Source of the DNA: Hyphomonadaceae bacterium | Lineage (GTDB): Bacteria > Pseudomonadota > Alphaproteobacteria > Caulobacterales > Aquidulcibacteraceae | Length of the DNA: 64,000 nt | Direction of reading: 5' to 3' | Assembly (NCBI GenBank): GCA_022841905.1 | Contig: JALHQO010000001.1 | Location: 62,001 to 126,000, forward strand | The notes under the pieces: model-generated | Seen by the model: only the letters and a program-made list of their open reading frames with translations | Database searches by the model: none | What the model was told of the DNA's origin: nothing | Shown: positions 42,871-54,319 of the stretch, piece by piece | Numbering within the stretch: the stretch's first letter is position 1 | Layout: every line of letters starts with the position of its first letter | Translations under genes and position numbers: made by a program

Positions 42871-44292
42871 TCAGCCGCCGCCGATTGTCAGACCGGTGAT
42901 GTAGAGTGTCGGCTGTCCCACACCGACTGGAACGCTCTGCCCGGCCTTGCCGCATGTGCCTACGCCTTCATCCAATTTGAGATCGTTGCCGACCATCTTC
43001 ACGCGCGTCAGCGCGCTCGGACCATCTCCGATCAACGTCGCGCCTTTGATCGGCGCTTTGATCTTTCCGTCTTCGACGAGGTAGGCCTCGGTGCATTGGA
43101 AGACGAACTTGCCCGACGTGATGTCGACCTGACCGCCTCCGAAATTAACCGCGTAAACGCCGGACTTCAGGCTGGCGAGGATCTCGCCTGGATCATGATC
43201 GCCCGCGGTCATGAAGGTGTTGGTCATGCGCGGCATCGGCCGGTGCGCGTAGCTTTCGCGGCGTCCCGAACCGGTTGGGGCGACGCCCGAGAGGCGCGCG
43301 TTCATGCGGTCCTGCAGATAGCCTTTGAGGATGCCGTCTTCGATCAAAACCGTGCGCTGCGTCGGCGTGCCTTCGTCGTCGATCGTTAGTGAGCCGCGAC
43401 GATTTTCGAGCGTGCCGTCATCCACAACTGTAACACCAGGTGCGGCAACGCGTTCGCCGACCATGCCGGAAAACGCGCTCGTGCCTTTGCGGTTGAAGTC
43501 GCCTTCAAGGCCGTGGCCGACGGCTTCGTGCAGCAACACGCCCGGCCAGCCTGGCCCAAGCACCACGTCCATCTCGCCGGTTGGGGCAGGGATGGCGTCG
43601 AGGTTTACCAGCGCAATGCGCAGCGCTTCGTCGGCCAGCGCCTTCCAGCGCTCCGGTGCGATGAACACTTCGTACGGCTCGCGACCGCCAGCGCCAGCCG
43701 AGCCGCTTTCGCGGCGGCCATCGCGCTCGACCGTGATCGATACGTTCACGCGGACCAGCGGCCGGTGATCGTTCAGCTTGGCCCCGTCGGGGCGCAGAAT
43801 GGTGAGGCCGCGATAGGCCCCCGCCAACGTCGCCGCCACTTGCACGACGCGCGGATCCTTGGCTCGGCAGTATGCGTCGATCTCGGCCAGGAGATCGGTC
43901 TTGGCGGTGAAGGTCGGGCTCTCGATCGGATCGAAGTTTGCGTAGAGCTGACGGTTCACGCGCGCTGGGCTGACATCGAGCGTGCCCGCATGGCCCAGTT
44001 TCACTGCAGCCGCGGCTTCCGCCGCGCGCGAGACGGCTTCGGTATCGAGCACGCTGGCGTGGCCATAGCCTGCGCGTTCACCCGCGACGACGCGCAGACC
44101 GAAGCCTTGCGTGGCGTCGAACGAAGCCGACTTCAGCCGTCCATCATCCCACAAGAAGCTTTCGGTGCGGCTGTCCTCAACGAAGAGTTCGCCGTCATCG
44201 GCGCCGCGGGTGGCGTTCGCCAGGATTTCCCCGGCAGCGGCCCAATCCATCTCGGCGGCTTGATCTAAAGGTGCGCGAAGGCTGTCGGCCAT
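42871..44292 (-). CDS. tldD: Metalloprotease TldD
   Basis: TldD, 473 residues, is the zinc-bearing partner of PmbA. The metal site HEAVGHGLEGD (with HExxxH) is visible, as are LGPGWPGVLLH, RRGSLTIDDEGTPTQRT and the C-terminal VGVGQPTLYITGLTIGGG block. Together they make a proteolytic heterodimer with roles in peptide maturation. pmbA is at 23594, in a separate operon. ATG at 44292. It is followed by the small Lys-rich gene after 75 bp. Confidence 0.95.
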   Translation of the reverse strand: MADSLRAPLDQAAEMDWAAAGEILANATRGADDGELFVEDSRTESFLWDDGRLKSASFDATQGFGLRVVAGERAGYGHASVLDTEAVSRAAEAAAAVKLGHAGTLDVSPARVNRQLYANFDPIESPTFTAKTDLLAEIDAYCRAKDPRVVQVAATLAGAYRGLTILRPDGAKLNDHRPLVRVNVSITVERDGRRESGSAGAGGREPYEVFIAPERWKALADEALRIALVNLDAIPAPTGEMDVVLGPGWPGVLLHEAVGHGLEGDFNRKGTSAFSGMVGERVAAPGVTVVDDGTLENRRGSLTIDDEGTPTQRTVLIEDGILKGYLQDRMNARLSGVAPTGSGRRESYAHRPMPRMTNTFMTAGDHDPGEILASLKSGVYAVNFGGGQVDITSGKFVFQCTEAYLVEDGKIKAPIKGATLIGDGPSALTRVKMVGNDLKLDEGVGTCGKAGQSVPVGVGQPTLYITGLTIGGG

Positions 44293-44353
44293 GGTGTCTC
44301 CTGTTGAGAGACATATAGGGGGCGAGTCGGGCGCTGGCGTCCCCGAAACGGTC

Positions 44354-44992
44354 TTATTGCTGCGGTGCGGGGTCGCTCAGCACGTTGGCCAAATGGTCGC
44401 GCCGGCCGCGCGCGAAGCGGGCGAGCTCGGCGCTGGCGGGGCCCCAATCAGGCTGAATTTCCAATGCCGTTGAGTAATCCTCGTAGGCGCCGCGGATGTC
44501 GCCAAGCGCCTCGCGGGCGGCGGCGCGGTTGAAATAGGCCTTGTGGGGCTCTGCTACCCCGAGGCTCAGCGCCTGGGTGATTTCGGCAATGGCGGGCCCA
44601 TGCTGGCCCAGCTGCACCAGTGCTGCCGCCCGGTTCAGGCGCGCCTCGGCATGCTCGTCATCTTCTTCCAGCACAACGTCGAAGTCGGCGATGGCGGCTT
44701 CGCCATTGCCGCGACGGAGGTGGACGATGCCGCGCGTGATCAAGAGCTGCATCTCGCCCTCGTCGTTAAGGCGGGGGTTACGCAGGGCGCGGGTGCACGT
44801 GTCGAGCGTAATGTCTCCGAAGTCGCCCGCGGCGACATTGGCGATGCACCGCGCCGAATAGGCATCACCCCCGATGATGGTCACCGCACGCGAGTCGCGT
44901 TGGGCGAGGGCCGGCGTGATCGTCACCAGGGCGGCGACGACGAGCGCCGGAATCCCGGCGCGAAAGCGCCTTGGAAGCCAAGCGCCGACCAT
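44354..44992 (-). CDS. TPR-repeat periplasmic protein
   Basis: A 212-residue protein with a signal peptide (LVVAALVTITPALAQ) and about three tetratricopeptide repeats: EAAIADFDVVLEEDDEHAEARLNRAAALV, then HGPAIAEITQALSL and AYEDYSTALEIQPDWGPASAELA. Two Cys (ARCIANVA, DTCTRAL) near the start may form a disulphide. Probably a periplasmic scaffold. It is upstream of tldD on the same strand and divergent from the oxidase operon. Confidence 0.75.
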   Translation of the reverse strand: MVGAWLPRRFRAGIPALVVAALVTITPALAQRDSRAVTIIGGDAYSARCIANVAAGDFGDITLDTCTRALRNPRLNDEGEMQLLITRGIVHLRRGNGEAAIADFDVVLEEDDEHAEARLNRAAALVQLGQHGPAIAEITQALSLGVAEPHKAYFNRAAAREALGDIRGAYEDYSTALEIQPDWGPASAELARFARGRRDHLANVLSDPAPQQ

Positions 44993-45102
44993 GCTAGCAC
45001 CCCGTCAGCTAGAGAGTTACGAAACCGCAAGGCGCGGTCGAATGCCGCGCCCGCGGACTATAGGCGTGGGGAACGGCGCGCGCCATACCGGCGCTGAATC
45101 TC

Positions 45103-47674
<2,572 letters not shown>

Positions 47675-47682
47675 GGCGTTGA

Positions 47683-48591
47683 ATGGCGATCCTTGACGTC
47701 ACCACCACACGGCCAGCCAGCGCGAGCGATTACGTCGCGCTGCTGAAGCCGCGCGTGATGTCGCTGGTCGTGTTCACCGGCCTCGTCGGCTACATGGTGG
47801 CGCCCGGGCAGGGCGATTTCATACTCGGCTTCGCCGCAGTGCTCTCCATTGCGGTCGCTGCAGGCGCGGCTGGCGCGCTCAACATGTGGTTCGATAGCGA
47901 TATTGATCTGGTGATGAGCCGCACGCGTTCGCGCCCGATCCCGTCCGGCCGCGTGCCGCGCGACGAAGCGCTGATGCTCGGCCTGATGCTCTCGGCGCTG
48001 TCAGTGGTGACGATGCAACTCGCCGCCAACACGTTTGCGGCTTTGCTGCTGGCGTTCACGATCTTCTTTTACGCCGTGATCTACACGATGTGGCTGAAGC
48101 GCCTGACGCCGCAGAACATCGTCATCGGCGGCCTCTCCGGCGCACTGCCGCCGGCTGTCGCCTGGGCCGCAAAAACCGGTTCGCTGGCGCTCGATCCCGT
48201 TCTGTTGGTGGCGATCATCTTCATGTGGACGCCGCCGCACTTCTGGGCGCTGGCGCTGCTGCAGAACAACGACTACGCGGCTGCCCGCGTGCCGATGCTG
48301 CCCGTTACTCATGGCGCGAAATCCACGCGTCGCCACATCTTCGCCTACACCTTGCTGCTCGCGCCGCTCGGCGTCGCGCCGGTGCTGACCGGGCTCGGCG
48401 GCCCGATCTATGGCGCGATCGCGGCGCTCGGCGGCGCGTTCTTCATTTTCCTCGCTTGGCGGGTGCTCAAGTCTGACGCCGGCAATGGCGAGCCGGCGCA
48501 GGATAAGCCCGCGCGCGACCTGTTCGGCTTTTCGATCATCTATCTTTTCGCCGTGTTCGCAGCGCTCCTGGCTGAGCGAGGCTTCGCATGA
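47683..48591 (+). CDS. ctaB: Protohaem IX farnesyltransferase (haem O synthase)
   Basis: A 302-residue UbiA-superfamily prenyltransferase with NMWFDSDIDLVMSRTRSRPIPSG and several membrane helices. It converts haem B to haem O, the precursor of haem A for the oxidase. The position between ctaD and the small protein, plus the ATGA overlap downstream, match alphaproteobacterial cta operons. ATG at 47683. Confidence 0.96.
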   Translation: MAILDVTTTRPASASDYVALLKPRVMSLVVFTGLVGYMVAPGQGDFILGFAAVLSIAVAAGAAGALNMWFDSDIDLVMSRTRSRPIPSGRVPRDEALMLGLMLSALSVVTMQLAANTFAALLLAFTIFFYAVIYTMWLKRLTPQNIVIGGLSGALPPAVAWAAKTGSLALDPVLLVAIIFMWTPPHFWALALLQNNDYAAARVPMLPVTHGAKSTRRHIFAYTLLLAPLGVAPVLTGLGGPIYGAIAALGGAFFIFLAWRVLKSDAGNGEPAQDKPARDLFGFSIIYLFAVFAALLAERGFA

Positions 48592-48737
48592 GCGGGATCA
48601 TCCTCACGCCGGAAGAACTCGCGGCTCGCAAGCGCCGCAACGTCTTCATCGCGGTGGCGATTGCTGCCTTCGTGCTGCTCGTCTTCGCCATCACCATGGC
48701 GCAGCTGCAAGCCGGCGTGCTGGAGCGGCCGCTATGA
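48588..48737 (+). CDS. CoxF/CtaF-like small membrane protein
   Basis: A 49-residue protein starting MSGIILTPEELAARKRRN with one membrane helix (about 19-39) and an LERPL end. It overlaps both neighbours: ATGA with ctaB upstream and with ctaG downstream. Small proteins of this form (CoxF/CtaF) recur between ctaB and ctaG and probably assist oxidase assembly. Coding is supported by the tight overlaps and membrane topology. Role inferred. Confidence 0.85.
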   Translation: MSGIILTPEELAARKRRNVFIAVAIAAFVLLVFAITMAQLQAGVLERPL

Positions 48738-49279
48738 GCGCGCCACCAAACAAAAAGCGCATGGCGGTCACGGCCGCGATCGCGGGCGCAACTGTCGTGT
48801 TCATGACCGGCATGGCGTTCGCGGCCGTGCCGCTCTACGAAGCCTTCTGCCGCATCACCGGCTATGGCGGCACCACGCAAGAAGCCTCCGCCGCGCCGAG
48901 CCAGGCGCTTGAGCGCACCATCGAGATCCGCTTCGACTCCAACGTCTCGCCCGATCTGCCGGTCGAGTTCTCGCCGTCGCAAGTGAGTGAAACGCTGCGC
49001 ATCGGCGAAACCGGTTTGGCGTTCTATCGCATCCGCAATCTGTCGGACGAACCGATCGTGGCGCGCGCGACCTATAACGTGACGCCGCACGTCGCGGGCC
49101 AGTATTTCGCCAAGCTCGAATGCTTCTGCTTCACCGACCGCACGCTAGCGCCGGGCGAAGAAGCCGAGCTGCCGGTGGTGTTCTTCGTCGATCCCGAACT
49201 GGTCGATGATCCAAACACCGCCGACATCAACACGGTGACATTGTCTTACACGTACTTCCGCTCCACCGCGGGAAGCTGA
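48734..49279 (+). CDS. ctaG: Cytochrome c oxidase assembly protein CtaG/Cox11
   Basis: A 181-residue copper chaperone delivering copper to the CuB site of subunit I. It has one N-terminal helix, then a periplasmic domain. The copper-binding motif is the Cys pair in KLECFCFTDRTL; an additional Cys lies in YEAFCRITGYGG, typical of Cox11. It starts in ATGA overlap with the small membrane protein. Confidence 0.95.
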   Translation: MSAPPNKKRMAVTAAIAGATVVFMTGMAFAAVPLYEAFCRITGYGGTTQEASAAPSQALERTIEIRFDSNVSPDLPVEFSPSQVSETLRIGETGLAFYRIRNLSDEPIVARATYNVTPHVAGQYFAKLECFCFTDRTLAPGEEAELPVVFFVDPELVDDPNTADINTVTLSYTYFRSTAGS

Positions 49280-49332
49280 AGTTTGAATGCGCCGCGGCCT
49301 TCGGGCGCGCGGCTAGTGCGAAGAGGGAAGAG

Positions 49333-50238
49333 ATGGCGCACGGCGAGGTCAAACACGACTATCACTTGGTCAACCCAAGCCCATGGCCGTTTGTCGCGTC
49401 AATCGGCGCGCTGATTGCCGCGATCGGCTTCGTCGTCTCGCAAAAGGGGCTCGTCACCGACGAGAACAACTTCTTCTTGAGCGACGGCCAGTGGGCGCTG
49501 TTCTGGATCGGCATGGGCATCCTCGTCCTCACCTGCATTGGCTGGTGGAGCGATGTGATCAAGGAAAGCAAAGCCGGCGATCACACGCCGGTGGTCGATA
49601 TCGGCCTGCGCTACGGCATGATCCTGTTCATCGCCTCGGAAGTGATGTTCTTCGTGGCGTGGTTCTGGGTCTTCTTCGAGATGACCATCTTCCACGGCAA
49701 CCGCGCCGAGTGGATGGTGCCGACCTGGGACGCCGCCACCGCGCAAGCCTGGGCCAATTGGCCGCCGCCGCACGTCGAAACCTTTGATCCCTTCCACTTG
49801 CCGCTGATCAACACGCTCATCCTGCTGCTCTCGGGCACGACCGTGACGTGGGCGCACCACGCCATGCAGACCGGCGATCGCACTGGCGCGCGCAACGGCC
49901 TCATCCTCACTGTGCTGCTCGGCGCGCTCTTCACTTGGGTGCAGTTCGCGGTCGAATATCCCCAAGCCGGTTTTGCCTTCGGCAATCAGGGCGACATCAC
50001 CAACGCCAACGTCTATGGCGCGTCCTTCTTCATGGCGACGGGCTTCCACGGCTTCCACGTCATTATCGGCACGATCTTCCTAGCGGTCTGCTTGCTGCGC
50101 GTGATCGTCGGCCAGATGAGCCCGCAGAAGCATTTCGGCCTCGAGGCTGCGGCCTGGTACTGGCACTTCGTCGACGTCGTGTGGCTATTCCTGTTCACCT
50201 TCGTTTACGTGATGCCGTATCTGACGATGCAGAATTGA
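49333..50238 (+). CDS. ctaE: Cytochrome c oxidase subunit III
   Basis: Subunit III, 301 residues with seven membrane helices. It carries the family blocks FIASEVMFFVAWFWVFFE and GFHGFHVIIGTIFL, and ends in WHFVDVVWLFLFTFVYV. It stabilises the proton-pumping core. A GC hairpin lies between ctaG and this gene at about 49290-49312. ATG start has GAAGAG upstream. The 3' end overlaps the DUF983 gene (TTGA). Confidence 0.96.
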   Translation: MAHGEVKHDYHLVNPSPWPFVASIGALIAAIGFVVSQKGLVTDENNFFLSDGQWALFWIGMGILVLTCIGWWSDVIKESKAGDHTPVVDIGLRYGMILFIASEVMFFVAWFWVFFEMTIFHGNRAEWMVPTWDAATAQAWANWPPPHVETFDPFHLPLINTLILLLSGTTVTWAHHAMQTGDRTGARNGLILTVLLGALFTWVQFAVEYPQAGFAFGNQGDITNANVYGASFFMATGFHGFHVIIGTIFLAVCLLRVIVGQMSPQKHFGLEAAAWYWHFVDVVWLFLFTFVYVMPYLTMQN

Positions 50239-50609
50239 CGGAACGCGCACCGATTTCGCCGTGGGTGGCGGGCCTTAGGCTCCGCTGCCCACAGTGCGGC
50301 GAAGGCAAGGTGTTTGCGGGCTATCTGCGCTTTCGCGACACGTGCTCTGTGTGCGGCGCTGACTTCAAAGCCGCTGACGCTGGCGACGGGCCCGCGGTTT
50401 TCGTCATTCTAGTCGTCGGCGCTATCGTTGCGCCGTTGCTGATCATCTTTCAGTACGGGCTTCATCTGCCGGGCTGGTTGGCGCTGACGCTCACCATGGT
50501 CGCCGCGATTGTGCTTTGCCTGGCGATGCTGCCGCCGTTCAAAGCGCTACTGTTCGCGTTTCAGTGGAAACACAAAGCCCGCGAAGCCACCGGTAAAGAC
50601 ATCCAATGA
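50235..50609 (+). CDS. DUF983 zinc-ribbon membrane protein
   Basis: A 124-residue protein with a zinc ribbon of two Cys pairs (RCPQCGEG and CSVCGADF) and two C-terminal helices. DUF983 proteins lie between ctaE and surf1 in Alphaproteobacteria and are likely oxidase assembly factors. It begins with TTG at 50235, overlapping the ctaE TGA as TTGA, and ends in ATGA overlap with surf1. Confidence 0.88.
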   Translation: MTERAPISPWVAGLRLRCPQCGEGKVFAGYLRFRDTCSVCGADFKAADAGDGPAVFVILVVGAIVAPLLIIFQYGLHLPGWLALTLTMVAAIVLCLAMLPPFKALLFAFQWKHKAREATGKDIQ

Positions 50610-51298
50610 TCCGCTTCCGCCCACTCCTGGTGATGACGCTGTTTTCGGTCGTCGCACTGGCCGTGCTGATTTCGTTCGGCCGCTGGCAGTGGGAAAAGTA
50701 CGAAGAAAAGACCGCCGCCGCCGAAGAGCCGGTGGCTGAAATGACGATCGAGCAGTATCAGGCGATGCCTGATGCGATTCAGTTCGTGCACGGCGTCCGC
50801 CCCGATACGCGCGAGCAGGGCTGGCGTGTCTTCGTGCCGGTCGTGTTCGGCGACACCATCGTCTTCGTCGATAGCGATTTCATTCCGGAGATCGCGCCGC
50901 CCAATCCTGAAGAAGTGCGCGTACCCGCCGTGCTGCGCCTCGGCGCGCCCATCTCCGGCGCCTCGATCCGCCCAGAGCCGCCAGCGCCGCTGACGCTCTC
51001 GCCACGGCCCTTGCAGCGCCTGTGGTTCGCCGTCGATCTCAACGCCATGGGCCGCAATGGCGGGCTGGAGAACGTCGCCGATTACTACATCGCCGGCGCC
51101 TATGTCGGCGCGGACGGGCGCTCGGCCGCCAATCCGTTTGCGCTGGCGCCGGGCGCCGATGCGCTGCCTCCGGCGCGCCACCTCGGCTACGCCATTACCT
51201 GGTACGGCCTCGCTTTGGTGCTGCTGGTGATCTACTTCGCCTATCACATCAGCGTCGGGCGGCTCTCTTTTGCGCCGCCGCGCCCGCCGGAAGAGTAA
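50606..51298 (+). CDS. SURF1-family oxidase assembly protein
   Basis: A 230-residue SURF1 protein with an N-terminal helix (FRPLLVMTLFSVVALAVLISFGRWQWEK) and a C-terminal one (AITWYGLALVLLVIYFAYH) around a soluble domain. It helps insert haem A into subunit I. ATG at 50606 overlaps the DUF983 stop; the TAA overlaps the M16 gene ATG (TAATG). Confidence 0.92.
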   Translation: MIRFRPLLVMTLFSVVALAVLISFGRWQWEKYEEKTAAAEEPVAEMTIEQYQAMPDAIQFVHGVRPDTREQGWRVFVPVVFGDTIVFVDSDFIPEIAPPNPEEVRVPAVLRLGAPISGASIRPEPPAPLTLSPRPLQRLWFAVDLNAMGRNGGLENVADYYIAGAYVGADGRSAANPFALAPGADALPPARHLGYAITWYGLALVLLVIYFAYHISVGRLSFAPPRPPEE

Positions 51299-52557
51299 TG
51301 AGCGAACTCGATCTTGTCCGTTTGCCGAATGGCGTGCGCATCGCGCTCGACCCGATGCCGGGGCTCGCCACTGCAGCACTTGGCGTCTGGCAGCGTGTCG
51401 GCGCGCGCTGGGAGCCGGCGGAGCTGAACGGCATCGCGCACCTGTTCGAACACATGGCGTTCAAAGGCGCCGGCGCGCGCGATGCACGCCAGTTCGCCGA
51501 AGCGGCCGAAAACGCCGGCGCCGTCGTCAATGCCGCCACCGGCTACGAGCGCACCGCTTATTATGCCCGCGTCGTCGCCGAACAAGCGCCGTTCATGCTC
51601 GACATGATCGCCGACATTCTGTTCGCGCCGCACTGGGCCCCGGACGATTTGGAGAAAGAGAAGGGCGTCGTCGCCCAAGAGCGCGGCGAAGCCTTCGACG
51701 CGCCGGACGACCGCGTTTTCGAACTCCACCAAAGCGCGCTCTATGCCGGCCAGGCCTTAGGCCGCCCGATCCTTGGTGAGGACGCCACGCTCGCCAATGT
51801 CAGCGTCAAAACGCTGACCGATTTCCACGACGCCCACATGGCGCCGGAGCGCGTGGTGATTTCGATCGCCGGCGCCTTCGATCGCGACGCGGTGCTCGAC
51901 GTCGCCACCCGGCGCTTCGGCAATCTGGCGCCGCGCCCGGCGCTCGACCGCGCACCCGCGCGCGCGCAAGCCGGCAGCGTCGGGGAAGCGCGCAAGCTGG
52001 AGCAGACGCACTTGATGCTCTCTTGGCCCGCGCCGCCCGCCGGCAGCGACGCGCTCTTTCCAGCGCGGCTGCTCTCCGACATTTTCGGCGGCGGCATGTC
52101 TTCGCGGCTCTTCCAGGAGGTCCGCGAAACCCGCGGCCTCGTCTACGCTATCGATTCGTTCCTCGACACGTTCGAGGATGACGGGCGCTTGAGCGTCTAT
52201 GCCGGCTGTTCGGCCAAGAACGCCCGCACCGTCGCCGAGATCGTCCGCGACCAGCTTGCCCTGTTGGCCGATCAGGGCCCGACCGAGGCCGAACTGACGC
52301 GCGCCAAGGCGGTGGCGCGGGCGCAGATGCTGATGGGCCTGGAAGCGCCGTCGGCGCGGGCGGAAGCGCGGGTCTCCCAAGTCTTCCTGCGCGACCGGCT
52401 GGTTTCGTTCGATGAAATCCGGGCAAAGCTCGACGCCGTAACGGCCGAGGAAATTCAGGCGCTGGCGCGCGCCGCTCTGGCCGGGCCACTGTGCGCCGCA
52501 GCGATTGGCCCCAAAGCAGGGCTTGGCGCGCTCGCCGCCTTTGAGGCACACTCCTGA
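51298..52557 (+). CDS. M16-family zinc peptidase (pitrilysin/MPP-like)
   Basis: A 419-residue M16B peptidase with the inverted zinc motif HLFEH (HxxEH) near residue 50 and the downstream Glu in EKEKGVVAQERGEA. It resembles mitochondrial processing peptidase beta-like proteins and has the second domain with ILGEDATL and FQEVRETRGLVYAIDSF. Probably a processing or clean-up protease of cytoplasm or periplasm; no signal peptide. It starts by TAATG with surf1. In many relatives a thrC gene separates these; here it does not. Confidence 0.92.
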   Translation: MSELDLVRLPNGVRIALDPMPGLATAALGVWQRVGARWEPAELNGIAHLFEHMAFKGAGARDARQFAEAAENAGAVVNAATGYERTAYYARVVAEQAPFMLDMIADILFAPHWAPDDLEKEKGVVAQERGEAFDAPDDRVFELHQSALYAGQALGRPILGEDATLANVSVKTLTDFHDAHMAPERVVISIAGAFDRDAVLDVATRRFGNLAPRPALDRAPARAQAGSVGEARKLEQTHLMLSWPAPPAGSDALFPARLLSDIFGGGMSSRLFQEVRETRGLVYAIDSFLDTFEDDGRLSVYAGCSAKNARTVAEIVRDQLALLADQGPTEAELTRAKAVARAQMLMGLEAPSARAEARVSQVFLRDRLVSFDEIRAKLDAVTAEEIQALARAALAGPLCAAAIGPKAGLGALAAFEAHS

Positions 52558-52561
52558 AACC

Positions 52562-53134
52562 ATGGCACTGATGCGCAAGGACAATGACGGTTTGCGCCGC
52601 ATCGACGGCGAGGGCGTCTACTTGCGCGCGCCGGAACTGCGCGACTATCAGGAATGGGCCGACGTCCGCGAAGCCAGCCGCGCCCACCTCATCCCCTGGG
52701 AGCCGACCTGGGCGCAGGATGAAACCTCACGCGGCTCGTTCCGCTATAAGCTCCGCCGCTACGCCGAAGACTCCCGCGACGACCGCGCCCACGCTCTGTT
52801 CGTGTTCCGCGAAGACGACGACGCGCTCGTCGGCGGCGTGACGCTCTCCAACATTCGCCGCGGCGTCGCGCAGATGGCGTCGCTCGGCTATTGGGCCGGC
52901 GAGATGTATGCCGGCAAAGGCTACATCACCGCCGCTGTCCGCTGCGTCGTGCGCTACGCGTTCGAGGATTTGGACATGCACCGCGTCGAAGCCGCCTGCC
53001 AGCCCGACAACATGGCTTCGCGCCGCGTGCTCGAAAAAGCGGGTTTCACACAAGAGGGCGAAGCGAAAGCCTATCTGAAGATCAACGGCAAATGGCGCGA
53101 CCATCTGCTGTTCGGGATCGTCAACGGCGCTTAG
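52562..53134 (+). CDS. GNAT-family N-acetyltransferase (RimJ-like)
   Basis: A 190-residue acetyltransferase with VYLRAPELRDYQEWADVRE, the acetyl-CoA loop GYWAGEMYAGKGYITAAV and the DNMASRRVLEKAGFTQEGEAK end. Similar to RimJ, which acetylates ribosomal protein S5. ATG at 52562 follows the M16 gene by 4 bp, so it is in the same transcript. Its TAG overlaps the stop of the convergent YqgE gene. Confidence 0.85.
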   Translation: MALMRKDNDGLRRIDGEGVYLRAPELRDYQEWADVREASRAHLIPWEPTWAQDETSRGSFRYKLRRYAEDSRDDRAHALFVFREDDDALVGGVTLSNIRRGVAQMASLGYWAGEMYAGKGYITAAVRCVVRYAFEDLDMHRVEAACQPDNMASRRVLEKAGFTQEGEAKAYLKINGKWRDHLLFGIVNGA

Positions 53135-53694
53135 GCCCGTCCGGTCTCGCCCATGATCTGCGATGGATCGAAACCCAGCGCGCGGATCGCCGCGGTCCAC
53201 TTATCCTGATGGCGCTCGCTGAAGACGATGGCGTTGTCGACATCGACGACGAGCCAGGCATTGTGCTTCAGCTCTTCTTCGATCTGCCCCGCGCCCCAGC
53301 CGGCGCAGCCAAGCGCTAGCACGAAGCGTTCCGGCGCGTGCTCGCCCGCGACCGCTTCCAGAATGTCGCGCGTCGCGGTCAAGCGGATGCCCGGCGCCAC
53401 GCTTTGCGTCGCGTCGCCAGCGGCGAAATCTTCCGAGTGCAGCACGAAGCCGCGATCCTGCCGCACCGGCCCGCCATCGAGCACGAGGCGGCCGCCGACC
53501 TCTTCGTCATCGGCCTCCAAGCCCAAATGATCGAGCACGTCGGAGAGCGTGATCTCGTCCTTCGGCTTGTTGATGACGACGCCCATCGCGTGTTCCGCGT
53601 CGTGCGCGCACATCATGATCACTGTTCCTTCGAACCGGGGATCGCCGATCCCGGGCATGGCGATCAAAAGCTTCCCCTGCAGCGTGTCGGTCAT
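53131..53694 (-). CDS. YqgE/AlgH-family protein
   Basis: A 187-residue UPF0301 protein starting MTDTLQGKLLIAMPGIGDPRF, with IMMCAHDAEHAMGVVINKP and LGCAGWGAGQIEEEL. The family has no agreed function; AlgH affects alginate regulation in Pseudomonas. ATG at 53694; the frame open to 54021 is an artefact. Convergent with the GNAT gene (TTAG overlap) and divergent from the peroxiredoxin gene by 97 bp. Confidence 0.93.
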   Translation of the reverse strand: MTDTLQGKLLIAMPGIGDPRFEGTVIMMCAHDAEHAMGVVINKPKDEITLSDVLDHLGLEADDEEVGGRLVLDGGPVRQDRGFVLHSEDFAAGDATQSVAPGIRLTATRDILEAVAGEHAPERFVLALGCAGWGAGQIEEELKHNAWLVVDVDNAIVFSERHQDKWTAAIRALGFDPSQIMGETGRA

Positions 53695-53791
53695 GGGGCC
53701 ATGCTCCCGCGCCCGTCGCTTTCGCGCAAGAGGGCGCTCGCATCTGCCGCCGCGTCGCCCTAGATAGGGGCTGAATGAGGAGACATCCAAA

Positions 53792-54274
53792 ATGATCAAG
53801 ATTGGCGATAGCCTGCCGGACGTGCAGTTCAACGTGCCCACCAGCGAGGGCATGAAGCAGATGCGCACCGCCGAAATTTTCGGCGGCAAAACCGTAGCTT
53901 TGTTCGCCGTTCCCGGCGCCTTCACGCCGACCTGCTCGGCCCGCCATTTGCCGAGCTTCCGCGACAAGGCCGCAGAGTTCAAAGCCAAGGGCGTCGATAC
54001 GATTGCCTGCACGGCCGTCAACGATCACTTCGTCATGGGCGCCTGGAGCAAGGATCAGAACGTCGGCGAAGACATCGTCATGCTGGCCGACGGCTCGGCC
54101 GAATTTGCCCGCGCCATCGGCCTCGACGCCGATTTTTCCAAGTTCGGCATGGGCCCGCGCTCGAAGCGCTATTCAATGCTTGTCAAGGATGGCGTGGTAT
54201 CTCAGCTGAACGTTGAAGAAGCTGGTGAATACAAGGTTTCCAGCGCCGAGCATTTGCTCAGTCAGTTAAGCTGA
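53792..54274 (+). CDS. Peroxiredoxin (Prx5-type)
   Basis: A 160-residue peroxiredoxin with peroxidatic Cys48 in PGAFTPTCSARHLPSF. This is the pattern of the Prx5 group, which reduces peroxides with glutathione or thioredoxin. A second Cys (IACTAVNDHFV) lies at about 70 as usual in the group. ATG at 53792. Followed by the SPFH gene after 45 bp and divergent from YqgE. Confidence 0.93.
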   Translation: MIKIGDSLPDVQFNVPTSEGMKQMRTAEIFGGKTVALFAVPGAFTPTCSARHLPSFRDKAAEFKAKGVDTIACTAVNDHFVMGAWSKDQNVGEDIVMLADGSAEFARAIGLDADFSKFGMGPRSKRYSMLVKDGVVSQLNVEEAGEYKVSSAEHLLSQLS

Positions 54275-54319
54275 CGGAAACGATCGCGACGCCCCGCAGA
54301 AGCGGGTGGAGGGCAGTGA

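Noticed and set aside
49290-49312. GC-rich hairpin with TTCG loop between ctaG and ctaE
   Set aside because: No T-tract and it lies within an operon. It may be an mRNA structure, but not enough to call a terminator.
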